From contig JAFEMH010001477.1 in NCBI GenBank assembly GCA_022495995.1, positions 62,001 through 126,000 on the forward strand: 64,000 bases of DNA, read 5' to 3'. Positions within the stretch are counted from its first letter, which is position 1, and every line of letters starts with the position of its first letter. The DNA comes from Adenophora triphylla var. japonica (Eukaryota > Streptophyta > Magnoliopsida > Asterales > Campanulaceae). The notes under the pieces are model-generated. The model did no database searches. It was not told the DNA's origin and worked only from the letters and a program-made list of their open reading frames with translations. The translations under genes were made by a program, and so were the position numbers. This document shows positions 41,085 to 52,195 of this stretch, piece by piece.

Positions 41085-41857
41085 TACATGATCCTTGAGG
41101 AAGTGATATTTGATGTCTATGTGCTTTGTCTTTTAATGCATCACAGGATTGTTGGAGACTGAAATGGCTGAGGTGTTATCACAATAAATGGGACACACTT
41201 CTTGGGGAATTTCATAGTCCACCAATTATTGCTTCATCCATAAGATTTGTGAACAGCAACTCCCAGCAGCTATGTACACAGCCTCAGTTGTAGAAGTGGA
41301 AATTGATGCTTGTTTCTTGCACGACCAGGAGACCAATCAGTTATCTAGAAATTGCCAAGTTCCACTAGTACTTTTCCTGGTGACCCTACAAGCTACAAAA
41401 TTAGCATCTGAATAGCCAATCAGTGTAAATGATGAATCTTTTGGATACCACAAACCTAAGTTAGCAGTTCCCACAAGATATCTAATAATTCTTTTAACAG
41501 CTTGTAAATGAGATTCTCTAGGGTCAGCTTGAAATCTAGCACATGCACATATGGCAAACATGATATCTGGCCTACTGGCGGTTAAGTAAAGTAGATATCC
41601 TATCATACCTCGGTTGAGTGTCATATCTACTTTCTTATCGGACTCATCTTTATCAAGGTGTACATTTGTGACCATTGGAGTGCTTTGAGGATGAGCAGAA
41701 TCAAGACCAAATTTCTTGATGAGATCTTTGGTGTATTTGGCTTGATTAATGAATATACCTTCTTGGGTTTGCTTGACTTGAAGTCCAAGGAAAAATGTTA
41801 GCTCACCCATCATGCTCATCTCAAACTTGCTCTGCATAAGTTTCTCAAATCTCTTGC
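41085..41857 (-). pseudogene. pol: CoF reverse transcriptase end and RNase H
   Basis: Open from the GyG border to 41337: [20 protein letters not shown], then [37 protein letters not shown] and RKSTSGTWQFLDN. After a stop there, RNase H text continues in broken form to [15 protein letters not shown] near 41090. The upstream half ends in YDIIFGSTN and a stop at 47191-47193, next to the GyG border. Confidence 0.85.
41853..41857. repeat. Target site duplication of GyG, left copy
   Basis: CTTGC, repeated at 47182-47186; in coding sense GCAAG of the copia RT text KLCK / SKRF. Confidence 0.85.
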
Positions 41858-42215
41858 TAAATGAACGCTCGCCGAAAAAATAGAAATAGGGAGTCGCCAC
41901 GCCGTTTTTAAGGAAACATTGAAAACCTTTTAAAACGAGAAAATGGGTCTGGGGGTCAGGTTACGTGTTGGGAAGAACCGAGAGTTCACCCAACACGCCT
42001 CGTCCATAGACGAGTCTTTCTATGTTCAACATTCAAGACATTCAAAAGTGTGTGCAATTTGTGTGAGACAAAATATGTATAAAATGCATTTTAATGCTTT
42101 ATTGATAAACTGCGAGGAATACAACTTGTGAGCCACTTATTTTGGGGGGGCACGTCCCGATTACAACGAGGCAAACAAATTACAACTGAAAAGGGACCTG
42201 CTGCATTTGGCTAAG

Positions 42216-42265
42216 TATGTCGCCCGACACAGGACCATGAATGGCCAGTTGTGTCGCGGGACATA
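42216..42265. promoter_or_regulatory. Palindrome pair in GyG LTR
   Basis: TATGTCGCCCGACA (42216-42229) and TGTGTCGCGGGACATA (42250-42265), 34 bp apart; the same class and spacing as in GyA. Confidence 0.6.
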
Positions 42266-43467
42266 CTATGCCATATGTAGAGGCCTTACAACTAGGTCAA
42301 TTACAGAACAAGCCAATATCAACAACAAGTAACAGAGATGGAATTAATCAGCAACAACGAGGTTAATTAACAGAATTAATGGCAACAACTAGATTGCAAG
42401 AGATCGAACAACATGAGATTATATCAAACAAATACCCAAGCATACAGATCAAGCATATTGGAAACAAAACTGAAATTATACACATGCTCATCTACTCTAA
42501 TCAGGTTCTAGCTTGAACAAAAACCAAGTACGGCAAAACCCAATCACAGTATACTGGGAAACAACTTGAAATTATAACAATGCCCATTCAAATTATAACA
42601 CCCATGCCCATCAACACCCTTTTAAACAATGCACATTCATGATTCAAATTATAACAATGCACATTCAGGAGGCTGCAAATTGAAATTATAACAATACCAA
42701 CTACAGCAACACCCATGAATCAACGAGGAGAGAGAGAGAAAAGGATTTAGAGATTACCCTCGGAGTATCCACAATCCTTATACCATGTTAGGTATAAGGA
42801 GCTTCAAATCATCTTCGTAGAGAGAGATCGAGCTCACTGCTGATGCTTCAAGGCCAGGATGAATTTAGCGTCGTTGATGGCAGTGAACGGGTTTAAAACA
42901 GGGGAGGAAGGCGATTACAATTTTGGTAATGGAGAGGGGAACGGTGGCCCAGTTTTGGGTAGAGGAAGAGATCTCGGTGGAAGCAATTGTTGATGGTGGT
43001 TTTAGAGATGAATGGAGAACGGGTTAGGCCTAGGTTGAGGAGCGATAGGGGAAGAATTGGGTTGTGAATTTGGGTACAGAGAGAATACTGGTCGCCGTTG
43101 GAGGGCAGTGGTGGTGAACGGTGGAAGGCGATTGAGTTACCGGTTGATTTGGGGTTGAGGGAGATGGTGATGGAGGTTGAGAGGGATTTGGGTACAGAGA
43201 GAGTTGGTGCGGTGATGGAGATTGAGGTGGAAGGGATGGGCGTTGGAGGTTGGGAGATAGAGAGAAAGGTGAGGAGGATTCAAGGGGACTGGGTCGCCGG
43301 CGAGGGAGATACCAGGTGAGGAAGACGATTGCAGAGAGAGAGCGAGCTCTCTGGTTTTGCGTATAGAGAGAGAGAGACTGAGCTAGAGAAAGAATACATA
43401 TTGTGAGAGAGGCCTCCTCTTACAAAATGAAGAATCCTTTATTTAATATTGCCTTGGAAATGTTTAT

Positions 43468-43480
43468 TATGTCGCACGAC
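43468..43480. promoter_or_regulatory. Palindrome half in U3 of GyG LTR
   Basis: TATGTCGCACGAC, about 25 bp upstream (minus strand) of a TAAATAAAG word that may serve as TATA box. The same words are in the 5' LTR fragment near 46928. Confidence 0.45.
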
Positions 43481-43723
43481 CCAACCAGGATAACCGCCTT
43501 CCTTCTAGAAACACTGCCAGGTGGCGAAATCTGGACCCTTCCTGAGTAATTCCTTAAAGGTCCAATCTGAATAATTCTTTCTAGGTCCTTCCTTAGCGAG
43601 AAAATTATAAAAAGCTCCCGGAAGTCTCGGAATGAACCGGAAATTTACCAAATGCTCCCAAGCGCACTTTTATTGAGTAAAAGGCACATTTATTGGGTCG
43701 TGAGTTGGATTGGGGTACTCACA

Positions 43724-43735
43724 GAGCCCCTCGGC
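43724..43735 (-). promoter_or_regulatory. Polypurine tract of GyG
   Basis: GCCGAGGGGCTC on the minus strand, identical to that of GyA, directly before the LTR. Confidence 0.8.
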
Positions 43736-43860
43736 AATGTCACTTATGGAAGAAGTGATGTTGTCAATAAGAAGGATCCCAAGCCTAACGAGCGGCTGAC
43801 GATATGGCTAACGGAGGAAAAATGATTGATGAGATTGGATGGCTGGACCTTTGGAGAAAG

Positions 43861-43905
43861 GATTCCTACGTATCCCTAAAAGGGAATCAAGCTAAATCGT
43901 AGTTC
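43861..43905 (-). other. Conserved CTACG/CGTAG hairpin (GyG)
   Basis: On the minus strand GAACTACGATTTAGCTTGAT, CCCTTTTAGGG, ATACGTAGGAATCC. GAACTACG lies beside the minisatellite, as in GyA, GyD and GyE. Confidence 0.75.
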
Positions 43906-44350
43906 AAAAATGTAGGAACGAGCCTGAGGAGGTATAGGAACAAGCGTAACGAGGTATAGGAACAAGCCAAAAGAGGTATAGGAATAAGCCTAAAGAGACA
44001 TAGAAACGAGCCTTAAGAGGTATAGGAACAAGCCTTAAGAGGTATAGGAACAAGCCTAAAGAGACATAAGAACAAGACTTAAGAGCTATAGGAACAAGCC
44101 TAAAAAGGTATAGGAACAAGCCTAACGAGGTATAGGAACAAGCCTTAAGAGGTATAGGAACAAGCCTAAAAAGGTATAGGAACAAGCCTAACGAGGTATA
44201 GGAATAAGCCTAAAAAGGTATAGGAACAAGCCTAACGAGGTATAGGAACAAGCCTAAAGCATTATAGGAACAAGCCTAAAAAATATAGGAACAAGCCTAA
44301 AGGGGTATAGGAACAAGCCTAAAAAGGTATAGGAACAAGCCTAAAAGGGA
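43906..44350 (-). repeat. 20-bp minisatellite in GyG 3' UTR
   Basis: About twenty-one copies of AGGTATAGGAACAAGCCTAA with small changes. It holds the place of the 31-bp array of GyA and GyD but has an unrelated monomer. Confidence 0.93.
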
Positions 44351-46387
44351 TCGAGATTAACTCAAAAGTATCGCGAGATGAACTCCAAGACTTGAAATGA
44401 CTTTTACGAGAAAGCAAACATAAGACAAGATGATTTGCAGTTGAAATGAGATATACTTTCATACCTGTATTGTGCTTACCTGCAAGGGTTGTGCACACGA
44501 AGATCACTTGAAGTGATTGGCTGACTTTAGAAGCATTTGTCGGGTAGAATACGAACTTTGCTGTTGATATTACCGTTGCAAAACGGACTCTGCTGATGAT
44601 TTGACATTGCATGATGGGTATTGCTGATGCTTTTCCATTACAAGATGGACCTTTGATGATGGTTTGCCAACAAGGGTGATGAGCTTGACGAGCATTGCTT
44701 GGAGACTGAGGCAACTAGGGCTCTTTCAAACGATGTTGATGAGTCTGAAGATGACGAGACCTATGAAGATGATAAAGGCAGAATATGCCACCTACAGGAT
44801 TTGAAATCTTTATCCAGGTTGTGATTTGAGGAGCAATTCCCACGATCAGATTATGATCACTTGATTATTGTACCCTGTGGGGGAAAAAACACAACACTAC
44901 TAGGCACTTTGCAATTTATTCAATTATTGAGTTTTTTGCTTATGCATTATTAAATTCATTGTACGAGTCCATCTCGGCTGGGGATGAAAATGGGGATGAG
45001 GATTTTGTAAGGCTTGACAAGTGGATATGTATGTATCCATTATGCTATGATGGATTTATGATGGAATGACTGTGTATATGATGATGTATGGGTCGAACCC
45101 TTTCCAATGAAGGATGGACGGTATGGCGCAGCTAGGCAAGTCAGGGTGTACCCAGAGAGTACGGACCGCAGCAGATTGATTCGTTGCTAATAAGAACAAA
45201 GTGTATCGCGTGCCTGAGGCAGCAAGCAGCAGAGAAAGTGCAGAGAATGTCCTAGCTTTGAAGAGATGACTAGGCAAAGCCCCAGTTGATAACACAAAGC
45301 AAATCTGGAGGGAATCTGGTAAGGAGAGCTTGAGAGGACAGCATAGCAAAGTCCCAGCTTGAAGAGATCCAATACATTCCCATTACAGGCAGAATCATCT
45401 TACGGCCAAGGAGGCATCCATCTTTTCAGACCTTAGTCAATCAGTCATAGACTCAAAAATATATACGTGCAGGGGCACATCTTTCGAAAAGTGGGAAATG
45501 AATCCCAATTTTGTGTGACACACTCGCTTTTGGGTTTAACTCTTTTGAGAGAGTATGAGCACAACAAGGTGTGGAAAAGTGTATGGAAGCCCCTGCTGAC
45601 AGAAAGATAGTGTTTGGCTCTTTATTCCTAGAATGTAGAAAGAGAAGACATGTCGAGACACTTGAAAACCTGTCTTATTCGTGATGATCACAAGGCTGCT
45701 AAAAACCCTTTATTGATGTTCAGGTTATTCAAACACTAAATCTAATATGAACAAATATTTTGATTAATCACGAGGAGAAAACCAACTGATATCGAGAATC
45801 AAGCTCGGAAGGGTGGAAAGTGTATAGGAACAGTCCTTGACGAGACCGGATTTTCTGAGATGTGTTTGTGATTTCGACCAGACCAGTTATGGTTGCCTAC
45901 GTTCCCCTCCTTAGGAGGAGCTCAGGTCGTAGTAGTTCGGGCTTATCCCGATTGAAAAGAATGAACGTTGGAATTCAAGGATCTGAGGACCTTTGAGGAT
46001 TTTCTAAGGATTTGGAGAATTGAAAAATATGTCCTCTTGGAGTGTCGATGGGAGACACGGATGTGAAGCCCCAGTGGGACATCCACGGCAAGTGTCTGCG
46101 GAGGAGAAATGAAATATGCTCACATGCAACGTCGAATGAACGAATGGAATTTGCACAATCTTCGATTGATGGTCTTTTGAGCCGGGATGGATTTGGCTCC
46201 GGTTTAAGCAAGAAATAAAGCAAATAATCTGATTTAGATCTCGACGATATTGGAATGAAACTGTTATCCGGTAAGAACTGCGGCTGGGCTTCAGGGTTTT
46301 GATCGGTCTTCGGGTGATTTTGGAATATCATGACCTCTTAGGATGAGAGGTCGGCTGGGCTTTTTGCTGGCTGAACCTCTAAAGATG
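44351..46387 (-). other. GyG internal non-coding DNA
   Basis: No gene supported. On the minus strand it has the GTAAGCACAATACAGGTATG block (near 44485-44465), also found in GyA and GyD. A post-pol motif is at 45881-45935. Short direct repeats GATGAGAGG flank the junction to the LTR fragment near 46342-46390, which could mark the deletion. Confidence 0.55.
45881..45935 (-). other. Post-pol CTACG-type conserved motif (GyG)
   Basis: On the minus strand GAACTACTACGACCTGAGC, then GGGGAACGTAGGCAACC and TGGTCTGGTC. It shows that the deleted element once had pol just upstream. Confidence 0.7.
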
Positions 46388-47181
46388 AGAGGGGAACGGT
46401 GGCGCAGTTTTGGGTAGAGGAAGAGAGCTCGGTGGAAGTGGTTGTTGACGGGTGGTTTTAGAGATGAATGGAGAACGGGTTAGGCCTAGGTTGAGGAGTG
46501 ATAGGGGAAGAATTGGGTTGCGAATTTGGGTACAGAGAGAATACTGGTCGCTGTTGGAGGGCGGTGGTGGTGAACGGTGGAAGGCGATTGAGTTGCCGGT
46601 TGATTTGGGGGTGAGGGAGACGGTGATGGAGGTTGAGAGGGATTTAGGTACCGAGAGAGTTGGTGCGGTGATGGAGATTGAGGTGGAAGGGATGGGCGTT
46701 GGAGGTTGGGAGATAGAGAGAAAGGCGAGAAGGATTCAAGAGGACTGGGTCGCCGGCGAGGGAGATACCAGGTGAGGAAGACGATTGCGGAGAGAGAGCG
46801 AGCTCTCTGGTTTTGCATATAGAGAGAGAGAGAGACTGAGCTAGAGAGAGAATACGTATTGTGAGAGAGGCCTCCTCTTACAAAATGAAGAATCCTTTAT
46901 TTAATATTGCCTTGGAAATGTTTATTATGTCGCACGACCCAACCAGGATAACCGCCTTCCTTCTAGAAACACTGCCAGGTGGCGAAATCTGGACCCTTCC
47001 TGAGTAATTCCTTAAAGGTCCAATCTGAATAATTCTTTCTAGGTCCTTCCTTAGCGAGAAACTTATAAAAAGCTCCCGAAAGTCTCGGAATGAATCGGAA
47101 ATTTACCAAACGCTCCCAAGCGCACTTTTATTGAGTAAAAGGCACATTTATTGGGTCTTGAGTTGGATTGGGGTACTCACA
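46388..47181 (-). repeat. 5' LTR fragment of GyG
   Basis: Nearly the same as 42936-43723, starting TGTGAGTACCCC at 47181 on the minus strand. The copy ends near 46388 in a GAGAGGGGAACGG word. Confidence 0.88.
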
Positions 47182-47186
47182 CTTGC
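47182..47186. repeat. Target site duplication of GyG, right copy
   Basis: CTTGC directly after the GyG LTR; matches 41853-41857. Confidence 0.85.
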
Positions 47187-47943
47187 ATAATTTTTAGTTC
47201 GTAGATCCAAAAATAATGTCATAAACATATATTTGAACTAACAATGAATATCCATTATGCTTTGCAATAAATAAGGTGGTAGCGATTTTACCTCGTTCAA
47301 ACTTCTCACTAAGTAGGAATTTGGAGAGAGTTTCATACCATACTCGAGGTGCTTGCTTGAGGCCATACAAAGCTTTATTCAATTTGTAGACATGATCAGG
47401 TTTCTTGGAATCTTTAAATCCTAGAGGTTGATCTACATATACAAGCTCTTGAGGTTCTCCATTAAGAAAGACACTTTTCACGTCCATTTGGTATAACTTA
47501 AATTCTTTGTAGGCTGCATAGGCAAGAAATAACCTAATGGCTTCTAGTCTAGCTACGGGGGCAAAGGTCTCATCATAATCTATGCCTTCTTCCTGTCTAT
47601 ACCCTTTTGCCACTAATCTAGATTTGTTCCTTGTAATCTTTCCAGACTCATCCAATTTATTTATGTAGACCCATTTCGTTCCAATCACTGTTTGATCACT
47701 AGGTTGAGGCACTAATTCCCATAATTTGCATCTATCAAACTGGTTAAGCTCTTCTTGCATAGATTCTACCCAGCTGGGGTCATTAAGTGCTTCTTCAGTC
47801 TTCTTTGGTTCTATATTTGAGACCATAGCAGAGGAAAATAATCCATGTTGTTCCTCCATGCTTCTTAACTGGCCTCTAGTCATTCTTGGACCAAAGATAT
47901 CACCAATCACATTTTCCAAAGGGTGATCTCTAACTGTTCTCAC
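47182..47943 (-). pseudogene. pol: CoF reverse transcriptase, first half
   Basis: Landmarks [54 protein letters not shown] and [14 protein letters not shown]. The catalytic site reads [10 protein letters not shown], where the related copy CoB has [10 protein letters not shown], so the first catalytic Asp is replaced by Tyr. A TAA stop follows at 47191-47193, beside the GyG border. This copy cannot make active reverse transcriptase. Confidence 0.88.
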
Positions 47944-48267
47944 TTCCCTAGGAAGGTCTTGCCTGACCGATTCTTTTCTTAAGGTTTCTAATGGAGGAGT
48001 AGAATCGGATGAGGGAGGTGTGACCGGTTGAGGAGATCGGTTAGGAGAAGGTGAGGCTGACTGATGGTGATCGGTTAGTGGGGAAGGAAATGGTAAGTTG
48101 ATGTTTGAAATTGGTTCAGCTTCAGATGGTGTAAAAGGAGATGTAGTAGATGGGCTAGCTGGTAATGGATCGGTTAAAGGAGTTTGATCATTGGGTTGTC
48201 TAACCGATTGAGGAAAGAAGGAGTCATCAACTAGGTCTCTACAGGTTACACCACTAGAGGCTGAAGG
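47944..48267 (-). pseudogene. CoF linker between integrase and RT
   Basis: Ser/Pro/Thr-rich linker text in broken frames, with repeated plus-strand words such as ATCGGTTAG and ACCGGTTGAG. Linkers of this kind join integrase and reverse transcriptase in copia polyproteins. Confidence 0.6.
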
Positions 48268-48946
48268 CTAAGTTGGAGATTGATTTGCATTGGTACTGGT
48301 GGTTTGATTGGAGTTTTGATTGCTGGATTCACCTGTCTCAAAAACACCTGAATTATCAGTACTATTTGGAGCCTTGTCAGACTCTAGAAAATCAAATTCA
48401 TCAAATGTAACATGAACATATTCAACAATTTTCAACAAACGTTTATTAAAAACTCTAAATGCCTTACTGTGCTTGGCGTAACCAACAAAGATGCCTTCAT
48501 CGGCTTTTTCATCAAATTTACCTCGGCGCTCTTTACCGTTGTAAAGAACATAACATTTGCAGCCAAAAATCTTGAAGAAACTAATGTTGGGAATTCTGCC
48601 ACGCCAAAGCTCATAAGGGGTCTTGTTGTGAAATTTGTTGACCAAAGATCGATTCTGAGTGAAGCATGCTGTGTGGATAGCTTCGGCCCAAAAATACTTG
48701 GGAAGCCTAGCTTCGGATATCATTGTTTTTCCAGCTTCGATCAAGGTTCTTTTCTTTCTCTCAACAACACCATTTTGTTGCGGTGTTCCAGCAGCTGAGA
48801 AATTATGATCTATTTCGTGATCATCATAGTACTGAGCAATTCCATTATTCTTGAACTCCGTTCCATTATCTGATCTCATACTGATGATGTCACACTCTTT
48901 TTGGGTTTGAAGTAGACGGAACGATCTGGTGGCAACTTCATAGGTA
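48268..48946 (-). pseudogene. pol: CoF integrase, C-terminal half
   Basis: MRSDNGTEFKNNGIAQYYDD, then FSAAGTPQQNGVVERKKRTL, provides the second Asp and the Glu of the D, D35, E site. LPKYFWAEAIHTACF, TPYELWRGRIPNISFFKIFG and VYAKHSKAF-like text follow to a stop at 48268. Confidence 0.88.
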
Positions 48947-49680
48947 TCATCTTTTGAAAAAAAAGGTTTCCACCCAGGTATATCTTGAGAAATCGTCTAC
49001 AACAACCAAAGCATATCTACTTCCCCCTAAGCTGGCAATTGTTGTGGGGCCGAACAGATCCATATGTAGCAATTGGAGGCACTTAGAAATGGACATGCAG
49101 GGCTTGCTATGGAATGATTCTTTATGTTGCTTTCCTAGCTGACAGGCTCTGCATTTCCTTCCATGATCAGCAGACACTTGAGGTAAGCCGGCAACTAGAT
49201 TTTTATTAGCCAGCTTGGATAGGTAATTGAAATTCAAGTGACTGAGTCTCTTGTGCCATAGCCAGGAATTCTCACTGATGTTCTTAGCTACAAAACAAAC
49301 ATTAGTAACACTCAAAATAGTATTTAAATCTATAGCATAAACGTTACCTTTTTTATATCCAGTGAGAAGGGTTTCTCCTGTAGCAATGTCTTTCACATAA
49401 CAGTTGGAAGAATTGAAAATATAATGCATACCTTTATCACAAAATTGTGATATGGAGAGAAGGTTGTGTTTCAGACCATCCACCAAAAATACCTTCTGTA
49501 CAGTAACGGTACCTCTTTTGATGGATCCACGACCAATAATTTTACCTTTTGCGTTGTCACCAAAGACAACTGGAGGACCAGATGCTTCTACAAGATCGGT
49601 TAGGAGATCAGCATGGCCAGTCATATGCCTAGAGCATCCACTGTCCATAATTCAAACATCCTTACCGGCATCGGTTGAGG
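48947..49680 (-). pseudogene. pol: CoF protease, GAG-pre-integrase and integrase N-terminal half
   Basis: The protease begins MDSGCSRHMTG with the D-S-G active site. A GAG-pre-integrase region has LWHKRLSHLNFNYLSKL and CRACQLGKQHKESF. Integrase has HMDLFGPTTIASLGGSRYAL and VVDDFSRYTWVETFF. A run of eight A (plus strand, about 48957-48964) then shifts the frame: one base fewer would read on into SKDDTYEVA and the downstream integrase half. Confidence 0.88.
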
Positions 49681-49746
49681 CCATAAAGCATTCCTGAAAT
49701 GAAACAATAAGCTTATGGTCCCCCTTATTCTTTTGGGTCCAAAGAG

Positions 49747-50262
49747 TTAGTTCCTCTTTGGCAGCCATACCTGGCCACCACCTGAGCTTTTAGACTCCGT
49801 GGGTCCAGATAGGTTCTTCAAGAGGCATTCATAAGCCTTGTGACCGATAAAACCACAATTTGTGCATTTATTTGAAGATGGCTGTGAGGACTTAGATGAG
49901 TTGATATTCAATTTGGCCAATGCTTCAGACGGGTTTAATGATTGAACAGGAACAAAACCTTTGAGGACAAAAGTGATGGATTTACCTTTGTTGGCCGGTT
50001 GCATAGGCTTAGGAATTCCTTTACCGGTTGAGGGGCCCTTACCGGTTGGATGACCGGTGACAGTTGTCTGACCGGTCACTCCCTGACCGGATATGGCTGC
50101 CTTACCGGTTGAGGTTTCCTGATCTGCAACCTGGCCAGAAAGTTTAATTCCAGATTTGTTGTCACCATCACTGAGTGGTACATAATGTCCTAGCTCAGGA
50201 TCAGCTACCTCAGTCCATTGGGATTTGTTCTTGTCAATCGTGACCTTCATCTGTTCCTTCAC
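49747..50262 (-). pseudogene. gag: CoF gag C-terminal part with zinc knuckle
   Basis: A Thr/Gly/Lys-rich repeat stretch (STGKAAISGQGVTGQ) precedes CTNCGFIGHKAYEC, a C-X2-C-X4-H-X4-C knuckle. It is shifted by one frame from the gag part upstream at about 50262. Confidence 0.82.
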
Positions 50263-51097
50263 CTTGGGATAGGTGGAGGAACAGCACTAAAAGGTCTAGT
50301 TAACCCTTTCTTAAGCAGGTTGGATTGAGCATCATCAAATTTGTCCATCAAGTTCTCAGTAACAGACTTAGTGACTGGTTTGTCTTTGCTGTCATTACTG
50401 CTGGAGGTAAAGCCTATACCTGATAGATCTCGATTAGGAGACATATGGTCTTGTATGATAGTCTCCACAGCAGCTCGGGGTTTTGAAAAGGTGTCAATAG
50501 TTTTTGAAAGAGAGTTATTCCTTGACACTAGATCAGCAACTTGACTAACACAGATATTTAGTCTCTCAGTGAGTCCTTGATTTTCTTTCCTTAACTGATT
50601 AGACTCTAGCTTACTTTCTTTCAAAACTTTTATTTCAGATTTTAAAGAGTCATTTTCAGTTGTGACCTTTTTAAGATTAGCAGCCATAACTTTGTGAGCT
50701 TCATTTAATTTTTCAAAACCAGAGAAGAGCTCATTCATCACCTCTACCATTTCAGACTTTGACATATTGGGCATAGGGTCAATGGTAGGCTGAGAGGTTG
50801 AGGATGATGGTTCAAAATTAGGATCAAAATTAGGTAGGGATGATATCGGTTGAGGACTTGGCTCGGTTAGGGTCTTTAAGAATTGAATCGGTCGGGGCTC
50901 AAGCATCGGTTGATGAGAAGAGATCGGTAAGGCTTGAGTTAGGTAGGTCTGTTGAATTGGTTGCATCAGAGGTCTGAGAGTGGGCATGGTTTTACACTGA
51001 CCGTAGAGAGCTCCACCTATGTTCTGAATTTTGAAATTGTAAGGGTTATCTGTCTTGGTAATATGATCATCAAAGTAAGTCAAAGGAGATCTCATAG
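50259..51097 (-). pseudogene. gag: CoF gag, coiled-coil part
   Basis: An open minus-strand frame from the GyH border. MRSPLTYFDDHITKTDNPYN is followed by a Pro/Thr-rich part, then a long coiled-coil-like helix (ANLKKVTTENDSLKSEIKVL, ESNQLRKENQGLTERLNICV), then FDDAQSNLLKKGLTRPFSAV. The usual copia capsid domain is not visible in this piece. GyH cuts it at 51098. Confidence 0.7.
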
Positions 51098-51234
51098 TGA
51101 AATTACCAAGATTCGCGGCGCAGAGCTGCGCGCGAGCGAAGCGATTGTCTTTCGCGGATGTGTTTGGGACCTCGCTTTCGGGAAGGAGAGGAGTCGCCAC
51201 GCGGTTTTGTATTTTGAGCCCAAACGTTGAAAAA

Positions 51235-51372
51235 TGACTTACGGAAAAGGTGTCATTTTTATTGGTAGCAAAAACTTGGAAAAGGCTTTGAAAAAGGGTG
51301 TCATTTTTATTGGTAGCAAAAACTTGTAAAAGGCTTTGAAAAAGGGTGTCGTTTTTATTGGTAGAAAAAATA
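51235..51372. repeat. 48-bp tandem repeat in GyH LTR
   Basis: Three copies of a unit containing GGGTGTCATTTTTATTGGTA and GCAAAAACTTG; the third copy has a changed end. Confidence 0.85.
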
Positions 51373-51534
51373 TGACAAAAATCTTTTTTAGTACCAGAGA
51401 TTGTTAGGTTCGGAGGTCACGTTACATTTCGGGAAGAGTATTTTGAGATCACCCGAAATGCCTCATATGACGAGTCTTTCTACCTTTCTCGAAAATATGT
51501 GTGTGTGTGTGTGTGTGTGTTTACATTTTGAAAA

Positions 51535-51815
51535 TGGGGGCTTGAATGACAAGCTTAATCTTGGTTTGAATGTCAAACGTTGATTTTGTGATCCTTTTTG
51601 GAAAAAGTGAGCGTTTGAATGACAAACATCGGTTTTGGAGTTTTTTAGGAAAAGTGGTGCGAGTGACGGTTTTTGAACTTTTAACTTAAGTGTCAAATGT
51701 TGACTTTTAAGAAAGGAGCGTTTGAATGTCAAACGTCGGATTTTTGAGTTTAAAGATGATCGTTTGGATGCCAAACGTCACTTTGCGCGTTTTGAAAGAA
51801 AGTTCGAATGTCGAA
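51535..51815. promoter_or_regulatory. Repeated GTTTGAATGTCAAACG palindromes in GyH LTR
   Basis: At least five variants of GTTTGAATGTCAAACG occur at 30-70 bp steps, for example near 51568, 51613, 51718 and 51758, set in AT-richer DNA. The same word is found once more in the GyH interior at 54554-54572. Role inferred only. Confidence 0.55.
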
Positions 51816-52069
51816 CTCCGATTTTGAACCGAACATTACATTGTTAGCGATTTTACGGAAAAAAAGCATTAAATGATATACGATCAACGAATCGTTTTCC
51901 GACTCGGACTTTGATAAGTAAATACTATCATGAGCCAAATGGCTCGAACTTGAAAATGACAGTATTTAAAGTGCGGTATCGATGGAATCAAACGATCTGA
52001 ATTTTAAAGGTGCGATCAACGAACCAAACGGCTCAGACTTGTAAAGTTTGCGTAATTTAAATGAAATTC

Positions 52070-52195
52070 AACGGATCAAACGATCCGGACCGTTAAATGA
52101 CTATCACGAACCAAACGGTTTGGACTATAAAGTTGCGTAAAGTAAATGACATTCAACGGATCGAACGATCCGGACCGTTAAATGACATACAAGTA
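52070..52195. repeat. CGGATC/GATCCG inverted words in GyH LTR
   Basis: Two near-copies of a segment reading ACGGATCnAACGATCCGG, ACCGTTAAATGAC, with CGAACCAAACGG between them. Each holds an inverted repeat, CGGATC/GATCCG. Confidence 0.6.

Larger units (their letters stand above)
40061..41857 (-). mobile_element. CoF: Sirevirus-like copia element, 3' part
   Basis: Minus-strand copia DNA: the end of reverse transcriptase, RNase H and an extra ORF. It is split from its 5' part (47182-51097) by GyG and lacks its own 3' LTR, because the GyD LTR fragment abuts it. Confidence 0.88.
41858..43723 (-). repeat. 3' LTR of GyG
   Basis: On the minus strand it begins TGTGAGTACCCC and ends GAGCGTTCATTTA. 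The expected terminal CA is TA, which fits a C-to-T change when compared with GAGCGCACATTCA of GyA. It contains palindromes at 42216-42265 and 43468-43480. A purine-rich block of G/A-rich DNA at about 43080-43380 gives accidental open frames. Confidence 0.88.
41858..47181 (-). mobile_element. GyG: internally deleted Ty3/gypsy element
   Basis: A 3' LTR (41858-43723), 3' internal DNA (43724-46387) and only the first 794 bp or so of the 5' LTR (46388-47181). The rest of the 5' LTR, the primer site, gag and pol are gone. The CTTGC duplication and the restored copia text around it show one insertion event followed by deletion. Its 3' end shares motifs with GyA and GyD. Confidence 0.88.
47182..51097 (-). 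mobile_element. CoF: Sirevirus-like copia element, 5' part
   Basis: Minus-strand gag, protease, integrase and the first half of reverse transcriptase. The 5' LTR is not seen, because GyH is inserted in gag at 51098. CATAG at 51093-51097 is the likely left copy of the GyH target duplication. Confidence 0.9.

Noticed and set aside
43098..43319. Gly/Glu/Val-rich plus-strand frame, repeated at 46452-46775
   Set aside because: It lies inside the two GyG LTR copies in purine-rich DNA; it is present because the LTR is duplicated.
43904..44185. Minus-strand frame with repeated LFLYLFRLVPIP text
   Set aside because: Translation of the 20-bp minisatellite of GyG; no protein family.
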